A DNA stretch of 51,944 nt from Guyanagaster necrorhizus (Eukaryota > Basidiomycota > Agaricomycetes > Agaricales > Physalacriaceae). The translations under genes and the position numbers were made by a program. The stretch's first letter is position 1. Each line of letters opens with the position of its first letter. The DNA is taken from the NCBI RefSeq assembly GCF_019112545.1, contig NW_025064909.1, positions 206,321-258,264 of the forward strand, written 5' to 3'. Positions 1-12,200 of this stretch are shown piece by piece. Below the pieces are notes generated by a model, which was given only the letters and a program-made list of their open reading frames with translations, had not been told where the DNA came from and ran no database searches.

Positions 1-95
1 GCTTGGTTGTGCTTACTAAGCCTTTCCCGTGGTCTCGTGTCATGACTAAGCATAAATAGGGGTCAAAGAATAAGAGAAAAGGAAAAATCGTAACA
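1..95 (-). mobile_element. LTR edge (gypsy-type), truncated by window start
   Basis: Read on the minus strand, this starts TGTTACGATT at position 95 and runs off the window. It matches, with few differences, the last 95 bases of the window (51850-51944), which lie in the opposite orientation, and more distantly the LTR at 48357-48725. CpG sites are still present (ATCGTAACA, CCCGTGG), unlike the internal copy, so it looks younger. The body of the element, if any, is not visible. Confidence 0.7.
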
Positions 96-770
96 GCTTG
101 AAGACCATTAATACAAAGTACAGTTGGAAAGTGTAAACTTTTCTAGAGTGGAAGTTGTTAGCAATGAATGAAATTAAGGATATGTGTCTGTGTACCAATG
201 AGCCTCTAGATGTGACTGTTTAAGTCTGTTTAAGTGAGGACTACTCTAAGATACTTCAAGCAGATACAGTTGACTCATATAGATGTTGCCTCTAAGTCTC
301 TGTAGAGATCTTGAGAGCTGCACCATTCATATCCACTTAGCTATCCACATAGAGTCTCCACTATAGCTCTTATAGTGCATGTCTTAGCAGCATAGGTAAT
401 ATGTTCAAATTAATTGAAATTGTGCAAAATCTAGGGTATACAGATACACTGCATATCACTGGGACACCCTACAACGATGTTTGTACAACCCCATACTCTG
501 TGATAACCTATACTATTGAGTGTCGACGGAGGGGTATGGGTTATTACAGAGTTGACTGTATATAGAATGCCTGATGGTGATTTTCCGGGTGTTTCTCCGT
601 TATTCTCACGGTTCCTTCTTTGTCCGCCGTTTCGGTGCCGCTTCCGGCTTGTCGGCTTTCACCGTGTGGTTGCGCAGGCTATCAGCCATTATACCAAAAC
701 GAATCCCATCACTTGTTTATGGATACTTTTCATGACGAGTGACTTTTGTTTTATATGCCACTGTATATGA
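96..770. other. No recognisable gene
   Basis: This is AT-rich sequence next to the LTR, with few CpG up to about 510 and normal CpG after that. Short open frames exist but look non-coding. The first bases after 95 resemble the segment flanking the LTR at 48725 (a GACCATTA-type stretch), so a little internal retroelement sequence may remain. Confidence 0.5.
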
Positions 771-1296
771 ATGCTGACCTCGGGCTCTAGTATGACTTTG
801 ATGGTCGGTGGCTACTATATGAACATGAGGACGGTCCGCCAAATAATGGAGACACTGAGGATGAACCATCTTGGCAATCACGACGGGGAAGAGCAACTCG
901 CGTTCATCATTAACAACTGGCTCAGGGAACATGAGATCCATAGTGTCTTCAGCGCTGTCAAGGAGTTGGAGGGAAAGCCTGGCTTGATACTTGTGTCTTT
1001 TGTTGGGGTAAGTGTTATGGATAATGCGCTTCTTGGGTGGCTAATATGTATATCAGGATTCGAACGCCAACAATCCAAATCCCGATCACACTGTCAAGCA
1101 GTGGGTACAAGACAAGGCGCAGGTAAAAGAGGAAGACATGACATGGATTACCTTTAAGGACGATGGGGTTATCATGCGCTACACGAGAAAGCCAGAGGTG
1201 ACCCTCGTTGAAACCCATGAACCATGTGACGGTATTATAGAGGAGATGTTGAGGTTGATTGCCAAGCAGAGTCGCTCCCTCCCCCCCAGCGGATGA
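771..1296 (+). CDS. Small hypothetical protein, two exons
   Basis: Two open stretches join in frame across a 49-nt intron (1008-1056) with donor GTAAGT, a CTAAT branch-like motif and acceptor CAG. The joined protein would be 158 aa ending at TGA 1294-1296. The second exon (WITFKDDGVIMRYTRKP, then EEMLRLIAKQ) reads like genuine protein. The first exon is less convincing: a competing frame (YDFDGRWLLYEHEDG) after an AG at about 789 could be the true upstream exon. No family recognised. Confidence 0.4.
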
Positions 1297-1949
1297 TGAT
1301 ACAACTACAGACGATATAAAGTTTCAAAATCAAAACAGACGACCGGGGGCCCAGAGAGATGTTGAAGGAAAAGAAACAGCGCGTACGAGCCAGTGCGTGC
1401 ACACGAAATGTCTTAGACTTCCTCAGCCTCCTCCTCGGTAACGCTAGACCACGTCAGAATGATTTAATAAGGTAAGAGACCTCCGAATATTGATGATCTC
1501 GGCACCGCCTTGCCGCTCCGCTAATGCGTTAAGGCCGTCTACCGGTTATCGAATGTTGCGTTCGATGACGCGGCTGCGCATCAAGCCATCGAGCATCTGA
1601 AGCTCGGCGTCAACGACGGTTACGCGGTTGAGCCGTTCCTGGATGGCTGAATCAGAACAGGACGAAACATTGTTTGAGTCACGGGACGAACTAGAAAGAA
1701 AGGAAAAATGCCGGGGCCACCACTTAACGAGACATGATCAAGGAGGGTCGCTGCGCGGTGAAGGTTATTCACGTCAACACGTGCGGAACATCGGCCGTGG
1801 CCGCCCATCCTTGCGGTTAGTGCAAATTTCTTCGCCCAGATCCCCGCTATACTCGCAATCCTGGGGACAACTAGCGACTGTAAAGCACGCCCAAGTGAGC
1901 TAGAAGACGGACATAAATGAGAAGATGAACATATGAAGAGGAAACTACT
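1297..1949 (+). other. No clear gene; short coding-like stretch at 1528-1650
   Basis: A plus-strand frame at 1528-1650 (AVYRLSNVAFDDAAAHQA, then AVEPFLDG and stop) has protein-like composition and GC-rich third positions, but it has no start or convincing splice partner. It could be the last exon of an unrecognised or broken gene. The rest shows nothing identifiable. Confidence 0.25.
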
Positions 1950-3780
1950 TACTCGGGAACGCGCAAGATGGGTGCACCAACATCGGAGTGCGCCATAAAC
2001 ATGGCAGAACGGCCACCCCGCGTGCCAGAAGAAGTACTGAAAGAGGACCTGAGTCGAACCATGAATAAAACAAATGAACAAGTGCCCGGCCAGGGAAGCA
2101 GGTGCGAGAGGTAAAGCGGACATTTTGAGCCGCTCGAGTGCTTGGCGCGACATGGGCTCATGGAATGGCACGGCCACAGTGGACAGTGGGGTGAAACGCA
2201 CGCGCATACACGGTATTGTCCACAACGGGAGAAGCGGCGGACGTGACACGAGCGGCACCACTGGCAGAGGGAATGGGGGGAAGCAACGGATCCACCGGGG
2301 AAAGTGGCACGGTAACGATTATGGGCTTTAGTCCTATATTGCGTTCGCTTCCGGAGGGGCGGCCCCATCCGCGTACCTCGATTTCGACGACAGGCGGCGG
2401 CGCGGCCTTCTGCTTGCCCTTGCTCTTCGGAGGGGTTCTGGAGATGGTGAGGGTGGCGCAATGGACTTTTGCCTGCCATTTCCTTTGGAGGTCTTGGAAA
2501 TGTTGGTGGTAGGTGACAGTGGAGTTGCTGAAGGAATGGAGACGGTGAGTACGAGCAGGGGCTCACCAGTGGTACACACGTTGGGCAGATGTGGACGGGT
2601 GTGCTTGGAGGAAAAGGTCCATCCCCCAAGGCTTCATCGATGCCGTAGTCGGAAAATCCCCGGTGAAAGACCTGAGAAGCTGAGGCCGGGTTCAGTAAAT
2701 TGAGAACAGCAAAAATGATTTTTTTTAAAAAAAGACGTACCGAGGAGACCCGGAGGGCCACGGGACTTCCTTGAAGCGACAGGAAGGGATACAATTGACA
2801 CTTCAAGCCCCGCAGCAGCCTGGCTCCACTTACGGGTCAAGGGCGGCCCCTGGAGAACAAATCAACGAGCGGTGGCAATAAAGAAACAGAATAAGACGTA
2901 CCGGAGGAGAACGTATCGCGGAGGTCGGGAAGTCGCCCATTGGAAAGGTAGCTGCCTTGTTTTGGGGAACAATAAGGAGAAATGTCAGTTAGAGACGAAC
3001 CCGGTTGTCTCTCTGGCTCGGGCAATCTGATAAGAGCAGGCTTAGGCCCTTGCGGGTGCTAGAACTGGAGAAAGTGCACTTGTATCAGCCCGGTGGATCC
3101 AGTGTTGGGGAATGGGAAAAATTTACCTTGAAGTAAGGTCTGCCGCGCCTGACTGACCTACCGAGAGAGGTATATTGGCGACGCGGGAGGCTGTTTAGAC
3201 GGGTACGGAGTAACGAAAAGCCAGTAGCTCCACCCTCCGTCCAGATAAACGGTGACTTGAGGTCAGTAACACGGCTGATATCAAGGTGGGGATCATCCTT
3301 TGCTACATTTAAGTCAATGAGTCGGTGGACAGAATCGAGAAGAATTGAAGTGCGAACCTGAAATATCGATTCGACTAACAACCGAGCTGAGCTCCAGCGG
3401 GATGGCCACAAGGGAAGCAATGGCGGCAAAGACATCTGCTCTCCTTAATATGGGGCCGGACTGGACGATAATGGTCAAGGATTGCAGACGTTCTAGCGCA
3501 AAGGGAACAAAGAAGGAAGAGGAGAGAAGAGGGAAAATGGCGAATAACTGTCAACATCAAGATCCAAAGACTATGAACGAAAACGGTCCGAGTAGAATCG
3601 GTTCGAACATGAAAGGGGAATTGTCGTCAAGTCTCAGGCCCTGTATATCCAGGGTCCCAAAGTTGGTATAGGAGCACTAAGGAGTGTACAGCCCGTTGCG
3701 GTTGCAGTGGAAGAGCAAAGTGACAGATGGGAACTAAAGGGCGGTGTGATATGGGAAACTATCACCGCCAGTCGTTGATC
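1950..3780 (-). CDS. Unrecognised multi-exon gene or remnant
   Basis: Several minus-strand pieces look coding and are separated by good introns: one of about 52 nt (GTACGTCTTATTC to TTCTCCAG, about 2850-2905) and one near 2660-2740 (GTACGTC to CTTCTCAG). Pieces include FALERLQSLTIIVQSGPI and DVFAAIASLVAIPLELSSVV around 3380-3520, FIWTEGGATGFSLLRTRL around 3190, and a Pro/Lys/Ser-rich stretch (KSKGKQKAAPPPVVEIEV) around 2400. Frames change more often than introns can explain, so it may be a decayed gene. Family unknown; the leucine-rich part recalls basidiomycete F-box/LRR-like proteins. Confidence 0.28.
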
Positions 3781-5630
3781 CTAGACCTTTTACTGGATGG
3801 TCCTTCATCTACTAGTGATTAGTGATATCGTGCAGGACGTGGACAAAGGTTAGGTTATATGGGTTCTGGCTGAGCTTTAAGCAGTGAATATCAAACAGTC
3901 GCATCGAACAAATGCCGGAGGGTTGGCAGCGCTGGTCTGTGATATCGAAACCGCATCCTCATCCGACAAGAATACAACACAAGTCACAGTGGCAGGCTGA
4001 ACCCTTGAAATTTCAGTGGCAGCTGCATGGGTTCGACCCTGAAGATAACACTACTGACTGTTCTATCGTTCTTTTCTGAGGCAAGAGGTTTGTTCAAAGG
4101 ACGCTAAGAGATAAGTTGATCATTAGCTTTTAGCATTTAACGCGAATCTTGTAGAATTTGTCTTACATGAATGGATAAGTCCATCCCCTCCGCTCTAGGC
4201 ACCACCAGTCCTTCCCGACATGCCAACGGGAAGTTACGCGTGCTCGCAACATTATTGTTTGTCTTTGTCGGGGCCGACGCGAAGCATTGGGATAACAGCC
4301 TTCCACTTCACATTTCTCTGCAACAAGAATTCAAAGCCGGGCCATGTGAACGATAGACTTTGGCTCGTTAAGCATGAATATCGACTAGCTGAAGAGGACT
4401 TGGTGAAAGTCATGATGAAGTCATCGCAACGACCTACTGGACATGGCATATTCACTTTCTGCTTCGGAGACGAGACAGACTCTACAATGTCTTGTTCTAT
4501 GTACGACGTTGGGTTCTGCCTTGTGATTGTAAGCGCCTAGGCTGGTCGACCGCTGACGTGGACACCGTTCAGGGAGCAAAATCTGAGTACAACTTTCTCT
4601 CTGTCAACTTGAAGCAGCCGTCGCCTGGTAATCGCATGGATGCACAAGCTACGGTTAGCCTCTAACTTCCAAGTGTTAATACCAAGATAAATCAAGAAGT
4701 AGGCAAGTGGACGCACCTATTGCGCTCCCGTGAGCGCGAAATCTTGCCCCTTACTGCACCGTTAAACGAAAAATCCAGGACATCAACATCAGCTGGTAAA
4801 GGAAATGACGTTTTTCTAAAGAATGGATAGCAGATCAGAAAAGAGATGTCAATGTCGCCGAGAACGCTAGTACTGACCGCAATGACCTGATCGAGCTTCT
4901 CGCCTTTTCACATGCTACATGGGAGGTAGTGCAGCTCATCAGGCCACTGAGAGCATCAAATAGGAAACAGATGGAATAGAAGGATAACAGACAGCGTAAA
5001 GAAAGGCGATGGTGGATGGCTCAGAGGAAGGACTGTAACCCTAACCCTAGAGTAGACTCTTCGTCGAGCGACCAAGTACTGCCAACCAAGCCGTTATTAA
5101 TAACTTCTCCAGCGACTGTCGAATCTTCGTAATAATTATATTTCACCCCAGATGAATCATACTAAAAGTCACATTTAGCTTTATCTATGTTCAAAATCAG
5201 GAAATCAAATCAAATCATACCCAACTTCCCAGCTGGTGGAGGACATTATGCTCAGTCGTTGAAGTTTGCCTAGGCGGCAACATCATTCGCGGTGACTAAC
5301 GCTTGGATTAATAGATCAGCTACGTTTGAGCTACTCATAATATCGTATTTTCCGAACCTGTGATGAGGGCTCCAGGTCTCAATTTCAAATTCCTCGTCTT
5401 TTCGTCGCAAGTAAGTGCCACCATGTTAGCCCTTTCATTTTCTATTGATGAGTACGATTCAGTACATTTTTTTCCTACTATGTGAGAGGCGTAGTCATCT
5501 CAATGAGTCAAGGGGATCTCACATGTATCGCTCGCGTTTGCAATTAAATATAAACACCACCATTGTTGGCTTTTCATGAATGGTTATCTTCTCCTCTTTT
5601 TGTTTTCAAGGGTGGCATTCTCCCAGACCA
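3781..5630. other. Intergenic, no supported gene
   Basis: Only short, unconvincing frames are seen (for example 4171-4540 plus). A two-unit telomere-like stretch (TAACCC repeated) lies at about 5035-5049. CpG content is normal, so this is not silenced repeat DNA. Confidence 0.5.
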
Positions 5631-5633
5631 CCA

Positions 5634-5640
5634 TATAAAA
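5634..5640 (+). promoter_or_regulatory. TATA box of the LRR-like gene
   Basis: TATAAAA lies about 70 nt before the ATG at 5711, and a pyrimidine-rich stretch follows. This supports the chosen start. Confidence 0.5.
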
Positions 5641-5710
5641 TGCCGTCCCTGCTGGGGCAATTCCTCCGGCAATTCTTCTCTCCGCCTCTCACACTAACTC
5701 TCCAGTAAAT

Positions 5711-6939
5711 ATGGCTAACTCACTGTTCAAGTGAGTCACCAATACTCTGGCATCACCCATGAAATTCTAACACCCTCCCCAGCTGCCTGCCAGGCCATCC
5801 ACTGCATCTCTTCAGCACCCTGAGCACTAATTATGGTCTCGCATACACTTGCGAGGACTTCTACACCTGCCTTGTCAGCGCGGGCTCCCTCCAAAATCTT
5901 ATCACACCAGGCCACCGGCTCGACTGCATCATCATCGAACGCCGGGGTCCACCCTACAGCCCCAGCGACCCATTCCTCCCCACGCTACTAGCGGCCCTCG
6001 CTGAACACAAGGATATTAAGACTCTCAAAGTCGTAGGCGTCAGATGGTCTGACTTTCCATACCCCGACTTGTGGTATGCCTCCGTCACAGAGTTCCACAA
6101 TATCACTTATCTCAACTTGACGGAAACCTCTCTCCGCGCGGATGAGTTCTGCTGCCTCGTCCGTTCGTTCCCACTACTGCAAATGCTCGATGTCCAGTGT
6201 TGTTCCATCTTTCCCGGCTTAGGCATGACTAACCAGCTGGGTCCCGCGATCCTATATCTAGTCCTCAATGTTAAGGAAGATTCTGACATTCTTGATATCT
6301 TCACCCATCGCTACAACGTGTGCTCTCCAGTGTCGTTCGACAGGCTCTACAAGCTCGAAATATCGGGAAAGGGCGGCAGGGACATTGGCCAACAAATCTC
6401 CAGATTGGTTGATGCCTCGTGGCCTCGTGAATTGATTATAGATTGCATGGACTTTGATCTCGGTCCGTCACACTCTCGATGATCCCTGTCTATCATATAC
6501 TAATCATGGTGCCACTACTACAGCACACGCACCGCGTATCGTCGGGCTATCTAAAACAGAAAAGCTCACCATCACTATTCCTCTTAATGCCGAAAATGGA
6601 TTCCGACGCACCAACGACTGCCTCCGGTGGTGGACATCTACCCTCGAGCGGGTACCCCAACGTAATAAATTCGCGGAGATCCGCATCAAAATCGTTGTCG
6701 ATCAGCCATCGGTCACTCATTATCTCTCGGGAGGAATACCGATGCCATGGACTCACTTCGACGAGGCTCTTTCTGATAAAAAATTCAAGTTGAAGGGCAG
6801 TTTTGGTATCACCTTTTTGAGACAACAGGACACGAGCAGCACGTTTGAAATCCAGCCTTATGACTATTGGATGCGGCTCTACGCTCTGGCAAAATCTTTT
6901 AAACACCATTTGGGTAGTGGTCATCAAAGACACATGTGA
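5711..6939 (+). CDS. F-box/LRR-like protein, complete (371 aa)
   Basis: Three exons: 5711-5730, 5783-6462 and 6524-6939, with introns of 52 nt (GTGAGT to CCAG) and 61 nt (GTCCGT, CTAAT branch, TACAG). Splicing restores one frame of 372 codons. The protein starts MANSLFNCLPGHPLHLFSTL and has leucine-rich repeat-like segments (IKTLKVVGVRWSDF, ITYLNLTETSL, LLQMLDVQCC), as in the large agaricomycete F-box/LRR families. No clear F-box is visible, so it may keep only the substrate-recognition part or belong to a sister family. A broken paralog lies at 39230-39860, and both copies sit tail-to-tail with a P450 3' end. Function unknown. Confidence 0.75.
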
Positions 6940-7057
6940 AATCTGGTCATAATTCCAAGATCCTTGTATTTATTGAATACATCACTCATATTCAATGTAA
7001 TGATTTCTAGAACTATAAGATACTTGGTCATGCTTGTGCATAGCAGTCAGTCAGTGT

Positions 7058-7225
7058 TTCAATGAATCCCTATGGATAGACTGCTCCAGTATAGGTTACT
7101 CAAGAAACACAGCCACCAGCACCCTCTGCTTGTACACCACAAAATATCTCGCAGGACACTGTTACAGACCAAGAACAGGCAAAAGTCATCCAGACTTCTG
7201 CCATCCATGCTCCAGAAACCTCTGG
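7058..7225 (-). pseudogene. CpG-decayed relic of a cytochrome P450 3' end
   Basis: At the nucleotide level this aligns over about 170 bases with the heme-binding exon of the P450 at 39978-41622 (window 40140-40320). The GWQKSGW segment and the region encoding FALGPRQCPARNFAMYEQR are recognisable, but most CpG have become TpG or CpA. The heme Cys region no longer reads as FALGPRQCPARN and the frame is shifted. Upstream exons are absent. Like the intact gene it sits convergent to an LRR-like gene, so it marks an old segmental duplication. Confidence 0.75.
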
Positions 7226-7398
7226 TAAGAAAGTGTAGAGAGAGGGCCATTTGTTCCAGGAGTTGTCTGGGCATGCATGCCCTGCCTGCTGCAATATGGC
7301 TGACTAGAATTGTTGACATAATTCCCTAGAAGAGATGTTGTAGTCATAGTCATGACAAGGAACAAAGACAATACAGATAAGACACCGTAACGTGCTCT

Positions 7399-8452
7399 TC
7401 AAACCTGCTTCTCCATCCCGATCACTTCCTCCAAAGCCGCAGAATGGTTGCTCCCCATAAAAGTATCTGCCCCCACGGCCTTCAACGGCGAACGCACAAC
7501 GTTACTCCCACAACCAAAAATTCTTCGCTACGACCGTCTTGAACCCAGCAAGTGGCGCAAGCTTCCTTACCACCCAATCCGCATGGGCGATATTCGTCTG
7601 CAATTTCAGCCCCTCGTCCATCTTACCCAGCTTGAACAGATCATACAGCGCCACATGCAGCTTGGGGATTATATTTGGTGACGCTGACATCGTCCCAGCG
7701 CATCCAGATATCAGACCGTGGAGCATGCAATCCGTCGTCGACGTGTATATCCCAAATTCGGATGGAGAGAAAACGGACGCGAGCCTGTGAAGCTTACCCA
7801 TTTCACCACAAGCGAGCTTCGCGCCTACGATGTTTGGGTGCTCCGCAAGGTCTACGATCGCGTCAGAGTCGAGGTTTAGCCCGTTCGTGACCGTCGGGAA
7901 ATTGTAGATAATGATAGGAATGGGGAAATTATCTGCGATCTACAGAGGACACGATTTTGGTGTGAGCATTCTTACAGTGACATCGACCGATAGAAGAATA
8001 AGGTCCACCCACCGCGCGATATGAAGCGATAGCAGATTCAGGGGTGATCTTCAGGGGCCAGGGGCCAAGACAAGTGCATACGACGCGCCGGAATCTGCTG
8101 CTTCCTTGCATAGTTGGATTGTCATTCTGGTAGACGGTGCACTAGCACCAGCGATGACAGGAACGTTAGTGAACCCGTTCTTGTCCAACACCTGGCGGGT
8201 AATCTTGATGACATCGCGTCGCTCACTCTTTGAGAGCAGCTGAGCCTCCCCATTATCGCCGTGCACGAGTATACCAGCAACACCTCCCTAGAAAACTGAG
8301 GATAGCTGGTATCGCGTTCACCACATACTAAATTTTGGTACCAGTGCCAATCTCAATGTATGAGATTCTATAGCTTCAGGATCGAGATCTTCATTCTCTG
8401 TCATGAAAAGGATGGTGGCGACGTGACATCCAGGTGGCGGTGGATGGGCCAT
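7399..8452 (-). pseudogene. Dihydrodipicolinate synthase/aldolase-family gene with two frameshifts
   Basis: Three minus-strand exons of a DapA-superfamily aldolase are visible. Exon 1 starts MAHPPPPGCHVATILFMTENE. Exon 2 has GGVAGILVHGDNGEAQLLS (the GxTGE-like motif) and PVIAGASAPSTRMTIQL. Exon 3 has PIIIYNFPTVTNGLNLDSDA, VGAKLACGEMGKL (Schiff-base Lys region) and, near the C-terminus, RSPLKAV. Introns carry GT/AG ends. Two lesions break it: near 8055 a small deletion in the LAPGYW-type segment removes the conserved tyrosine region and shifts frame, and in a T5 run near 7517 a 1-nt loss truncates before the final 45 or so residues. In fungi this family includes 4-hydroxy-2-oxoglutarate aldolase-like enzymes. 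Assembly error could explain the homopolymer lesion but less easily both. Confidence 0.72.
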
Positions 8453-9260
8453 GGTGGTATAAGTCAGAAATAATAATCGATCAATGGTACGGAAGCCCGA
8501 AAGCAGCACGTGGAGCGGAGGAACTGCATCTCGGAATGACCTTGAAATGAAGACCAGTCACCACTAATCCCACCGTATGACCCAAGGAATGTTGCGTTCT
8601 CTCCAGCTTGTAGAGGTTGAACCACGCAATTCCGACTCGAATCAGGTGTAATCGATGATCCTGCGACAACTTTTGATTAACGGTAAATTAATTCAATGGA
8701 CTCTGGGTGTACTATAATGTTAAAGAATAGCCCTAAATAATTTTTTGAGGTGGCAAGGGTGGGAGTCGAACCTGCCCAACCTGGTGCCAAAAACGGAAAC
8801 GGCAGCGACGTCGCAACTGATTCGCTTCTCTCACTCCGACCACCACCATCTGCCTGTGTGTTCTTTTGGCCCACAGATATACGAGCAGAGGGATCGTGGC
8901 AAGGAGTAGGGTATGTTCACGTCCTTGCTAGTGCAAACGTATTGATATTCATTATTCGAAAGGGAATCGAATAGCAAGCTCTTCAGGGCAAAAGTAACAT
9001 CTTCTGCATTACTTATACCAATCGATAGCTCGATTTCTTATTCTCTCCAATACAATAAGGACGCAATTTTAGCGCCTTAATCTCGGCCTGATTCAACGTG
9101 ACTTCCTTGCTTCTGATAAGCGCCCAGGGCACCCTCAAGATACCGTCAATACTCCCGCGAAAGCTCAACCTTTTACCTCCAATCGTTGACGATCTTTGAC
9201 GATCTGAATACATCACTAACTTTCTTTATAGGTTATCTATCATTTGTGATATAGAAATCA
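8453..9260. other. Intergenic; Dicer promoter side
   Basis: No convincing coding region. A tRNA-like B-box (GGTTCGACTCC on minus, 8768-8778) is discussed under rejected items. The final 80 bases before 9261 are AT-rich and probably hold the Dicer promoter, but no clear TATA box stands out. Confidence 0.5.
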
Positions 9261-12200
9261 ATGACGTCGTCCGTCGATGCTGCACAAGATGCAATCGTAC
9301 ACACGAGAGGCTACCAGCAGGAGATGCTCGATGAGAGTCTCAAGAGGAACATTATCATAGCGATGGACACAGGTTCTGGAAAGACGCATATCGCAGTGCT
9401 GCGGCTGAAGATTGAAGTCGAGCGAGAGCCGCGCAAGGTGTGTGCTGCCTTGTTACTGCTGCAGTCCTAGCTAACTTCCTCGACTGTAGATATCGTGGTT
9501 TCTAGCTCCCACTGTTGCGTTATCGAAGCAGCAGTTCCGCGTCATCCGGGACGCAGTTCCTGTATCTGTCGGCCTCGTATCGGGATCGTTCGAACCGAAC
9601 CAGTCGAAGGACGCATCCTTGTGGCGGAGGGTCATTGAGACCCATCGGATCGTGGTATCGACCCCACAGGTGCTTCTGGATGCCTTACGGCATAGCTACA
9701 TCCAAATGGGACGCGACATTGGATTAATGATCTTCGATGAAGCGCATCATACTGTGGACAAGGCACCATACAACATGATCATGAAGGAGTTCTACTTTTG
9801 CCTCTTGCCACGAGACACGTCCAATCTCGACCCTCGATACGCTAGGCCGATGATTTTGGGCTTGACGGCTAGTCCTATATACGGGGGAGATATTGCGAAA
9901 GCCTTCCGGTAAGGGCTAATTGATGTTTCTGTGACTCCCAGCCTGATTGACTATCCCAGTGAAATAGAAGGGAACCTCGACAGTGTCATTCTCACTCCAC
10001 GCCGCAGTCGCGACGAATTGGCAAAACACGTCCATCGACCTGTTTTCAAGCACGTCAGATACGAGGCACCAGACGATGCTCTGTTTTCGACCAACTTGGC
10101 CAGTCTACAGCGAGTTATAGGTACGCTCGACATTGAAAAAGATCCGTCTATTGTTTCTCTTCGCCTCGACCTCGCCAGGGCATCCCCTAATTCGTCTGAG
10201 TACCGATTTGACCAAAAATTGTTAGAGACCATTCTCAAAGAAAACACGTTCACATACCAGGGTCTTCGCGATTTCGAGCGCACGGCCGGGGATATCCTTT
10301 CCGACCTGGGTGCTTGGGCGGCAGATTGGTACGTTTGGACGGTGTTAGAGCAAGCCAAAAGGGCCTGCCAAGGTGATGAAATGATGCCTTCCCGGAAAAC
10401 ACAGGAGAAGAAGTATATGCTGGGCCTCCTAAACCAAGTTAATGTTTGCCCGGTGTCTTACTACGCATATGACATCGTCGAGGACTCGTCTCAAAAAGTG
10501 GCGGAACTCGTGAATGCACTATTGCGAGAGAAACAGGATTTCGAGGAAGACGATGAGGCGTTTAGCGGTCTTGTGTTTGTTACCCGTCGTGATGCGGTTC
10601 TAGCGCTCACGGAGATCCTCACACACCATCCTGACACGAAGGAGCTGTTCAAAATTGGAAGCTTATTGGGGACATCTGGCGGTAGCTATCGGCATTCGTT
10701 CTTGAACCTAACGCGCAAGCTGCTAAAACAGTCGCAGGAGGAGACACTGAGGGATTTCAGGCGAGGGGAGAAGAATCTTATCATCTCGACATCGGTTGCC
10801 GAGGAGGGCATTGATGTCCAGGCGTGTGGATGTGTTATACGCTGGGACCCGCCACCGAACATGGTGTCCTGGTTGCAAAGCCGAGGAAGGGCGCGTCAGA
10901 AGCGTAGCACGTTCATTGTCATGTTCCAACGAGGCGGATCAGGTGAGGATGAGGTTCTGAAGTGGGAGAGCACGGAAGCGGAGGTGCTACGCCTATGCAA
11001 TGAACCAGAGAGAGTCATGACGGCTGAACCTGATGAACGGGAGGAGAGGGAGGAATTTAGGGTACCGTCAACAGGGTAAGGGTTTATGCATATTTCCGGC
11101 ATCTGTTGCTCATGTCGCCGTTTGTCAGTGCTCTACTGACTCTGGAGTCGGCTCTTCCTCATCTGGCCCATTTCGTAGCTGTTCATCCGAATGCAAGTTT
11201 CAGTACTGATTTTCAGCCTTTATATGACCTGGATCCACCTGATCTACCGTTCGGACGGCATTCATTTGAGAATCGGTCTACCAGTGTCAGCCCTTACTCC
11301 GGACCTTGGGGTTCGACGGTAACATTGCCTAGATTCCTGAGCTCCGAGCTCAGGGTACACTCAACGGATAAAATTCATCCCACCAAACTGTCCGCACATC
11401 GGCATGCGGCTTTCAAGGCATACAAAGCGTTGTATGACAACGAATTACTGGATGACCATTTCTTGCCGCTCTTCTTCCGAGACGATGAGATCAAGAAGCT
11501 AGAAAGCGAGGTGGAGAAACGTGTTAGTGTGGTCAGCGTGTCGCCGCAGATGAACCCATGGGCACCGGCGGATGATCGTAGCGCTGTTTGGTATTGCTCG
11601 GAATTGACACTGGGAGAGCTTCCCCCTTTGCGTATGTTCACGCGTACACAGTGCCCGTCGTCATGGTTCGAAGACGACGGTCCTCCACCACTCTTTGCTC
11701 CTCGTCATGGTCTCATCAAGGTCGTTCTCCGTGATACTGGCCAAGTTGCCCTCGATGACGAAGACATCGCTCGAGCGCGCGAATATACTCGGCGAATATT
11801 CTGGAGCATACATGGTCAACGGATGACTTGGGATGACCTAGACTTTTCATATCTTTTCCTTCCTGCTCCGGGGACGGAAGATGATGAATGGGAGGATCGC
11901 CGGACATGGCTGAAAGAGGAAAATGAGCGCGAAGGGCGCTCTAACAAATACGCGTTTGATGCGAACGCACAGGATTTTGGGGAGGCCTTTTGGTACCCTC
12001 AGGACCTCGCTATTGTGAGAGTAGGATTCCAATTTGGGAAACAGAAACCGTATAGATTCATCGCTTGGCGGTATGACACTGTCAACGAGGAAGAGTTGGA
12101 GGATATGAGGACACGGTATTTGCGACAGGATGATCTGGAAGATATACCGTACCCTCTCATCGAGGCTGAGGTTTTGCCAGCAAGGAGTAATTCCTTGTTG

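Noticed and set aside
1620..2806. Long overlapping minus frames of 213 and 285 codons
   Set aside because: Both read through good introns and have low-complexity Pro/Ser/Cys content; treated as parts of one uncertain multi-exon gene, not as two genes.
8748..8850. tRNA-like sequence on minus with a perfect B-box (GGTTCGACTCC)
   Set aside because: The T-stem has mismatches, no consistent acceptor/T-arm spacing could be folded, the A-box is poor, and no T-run terminator follows on that strand.
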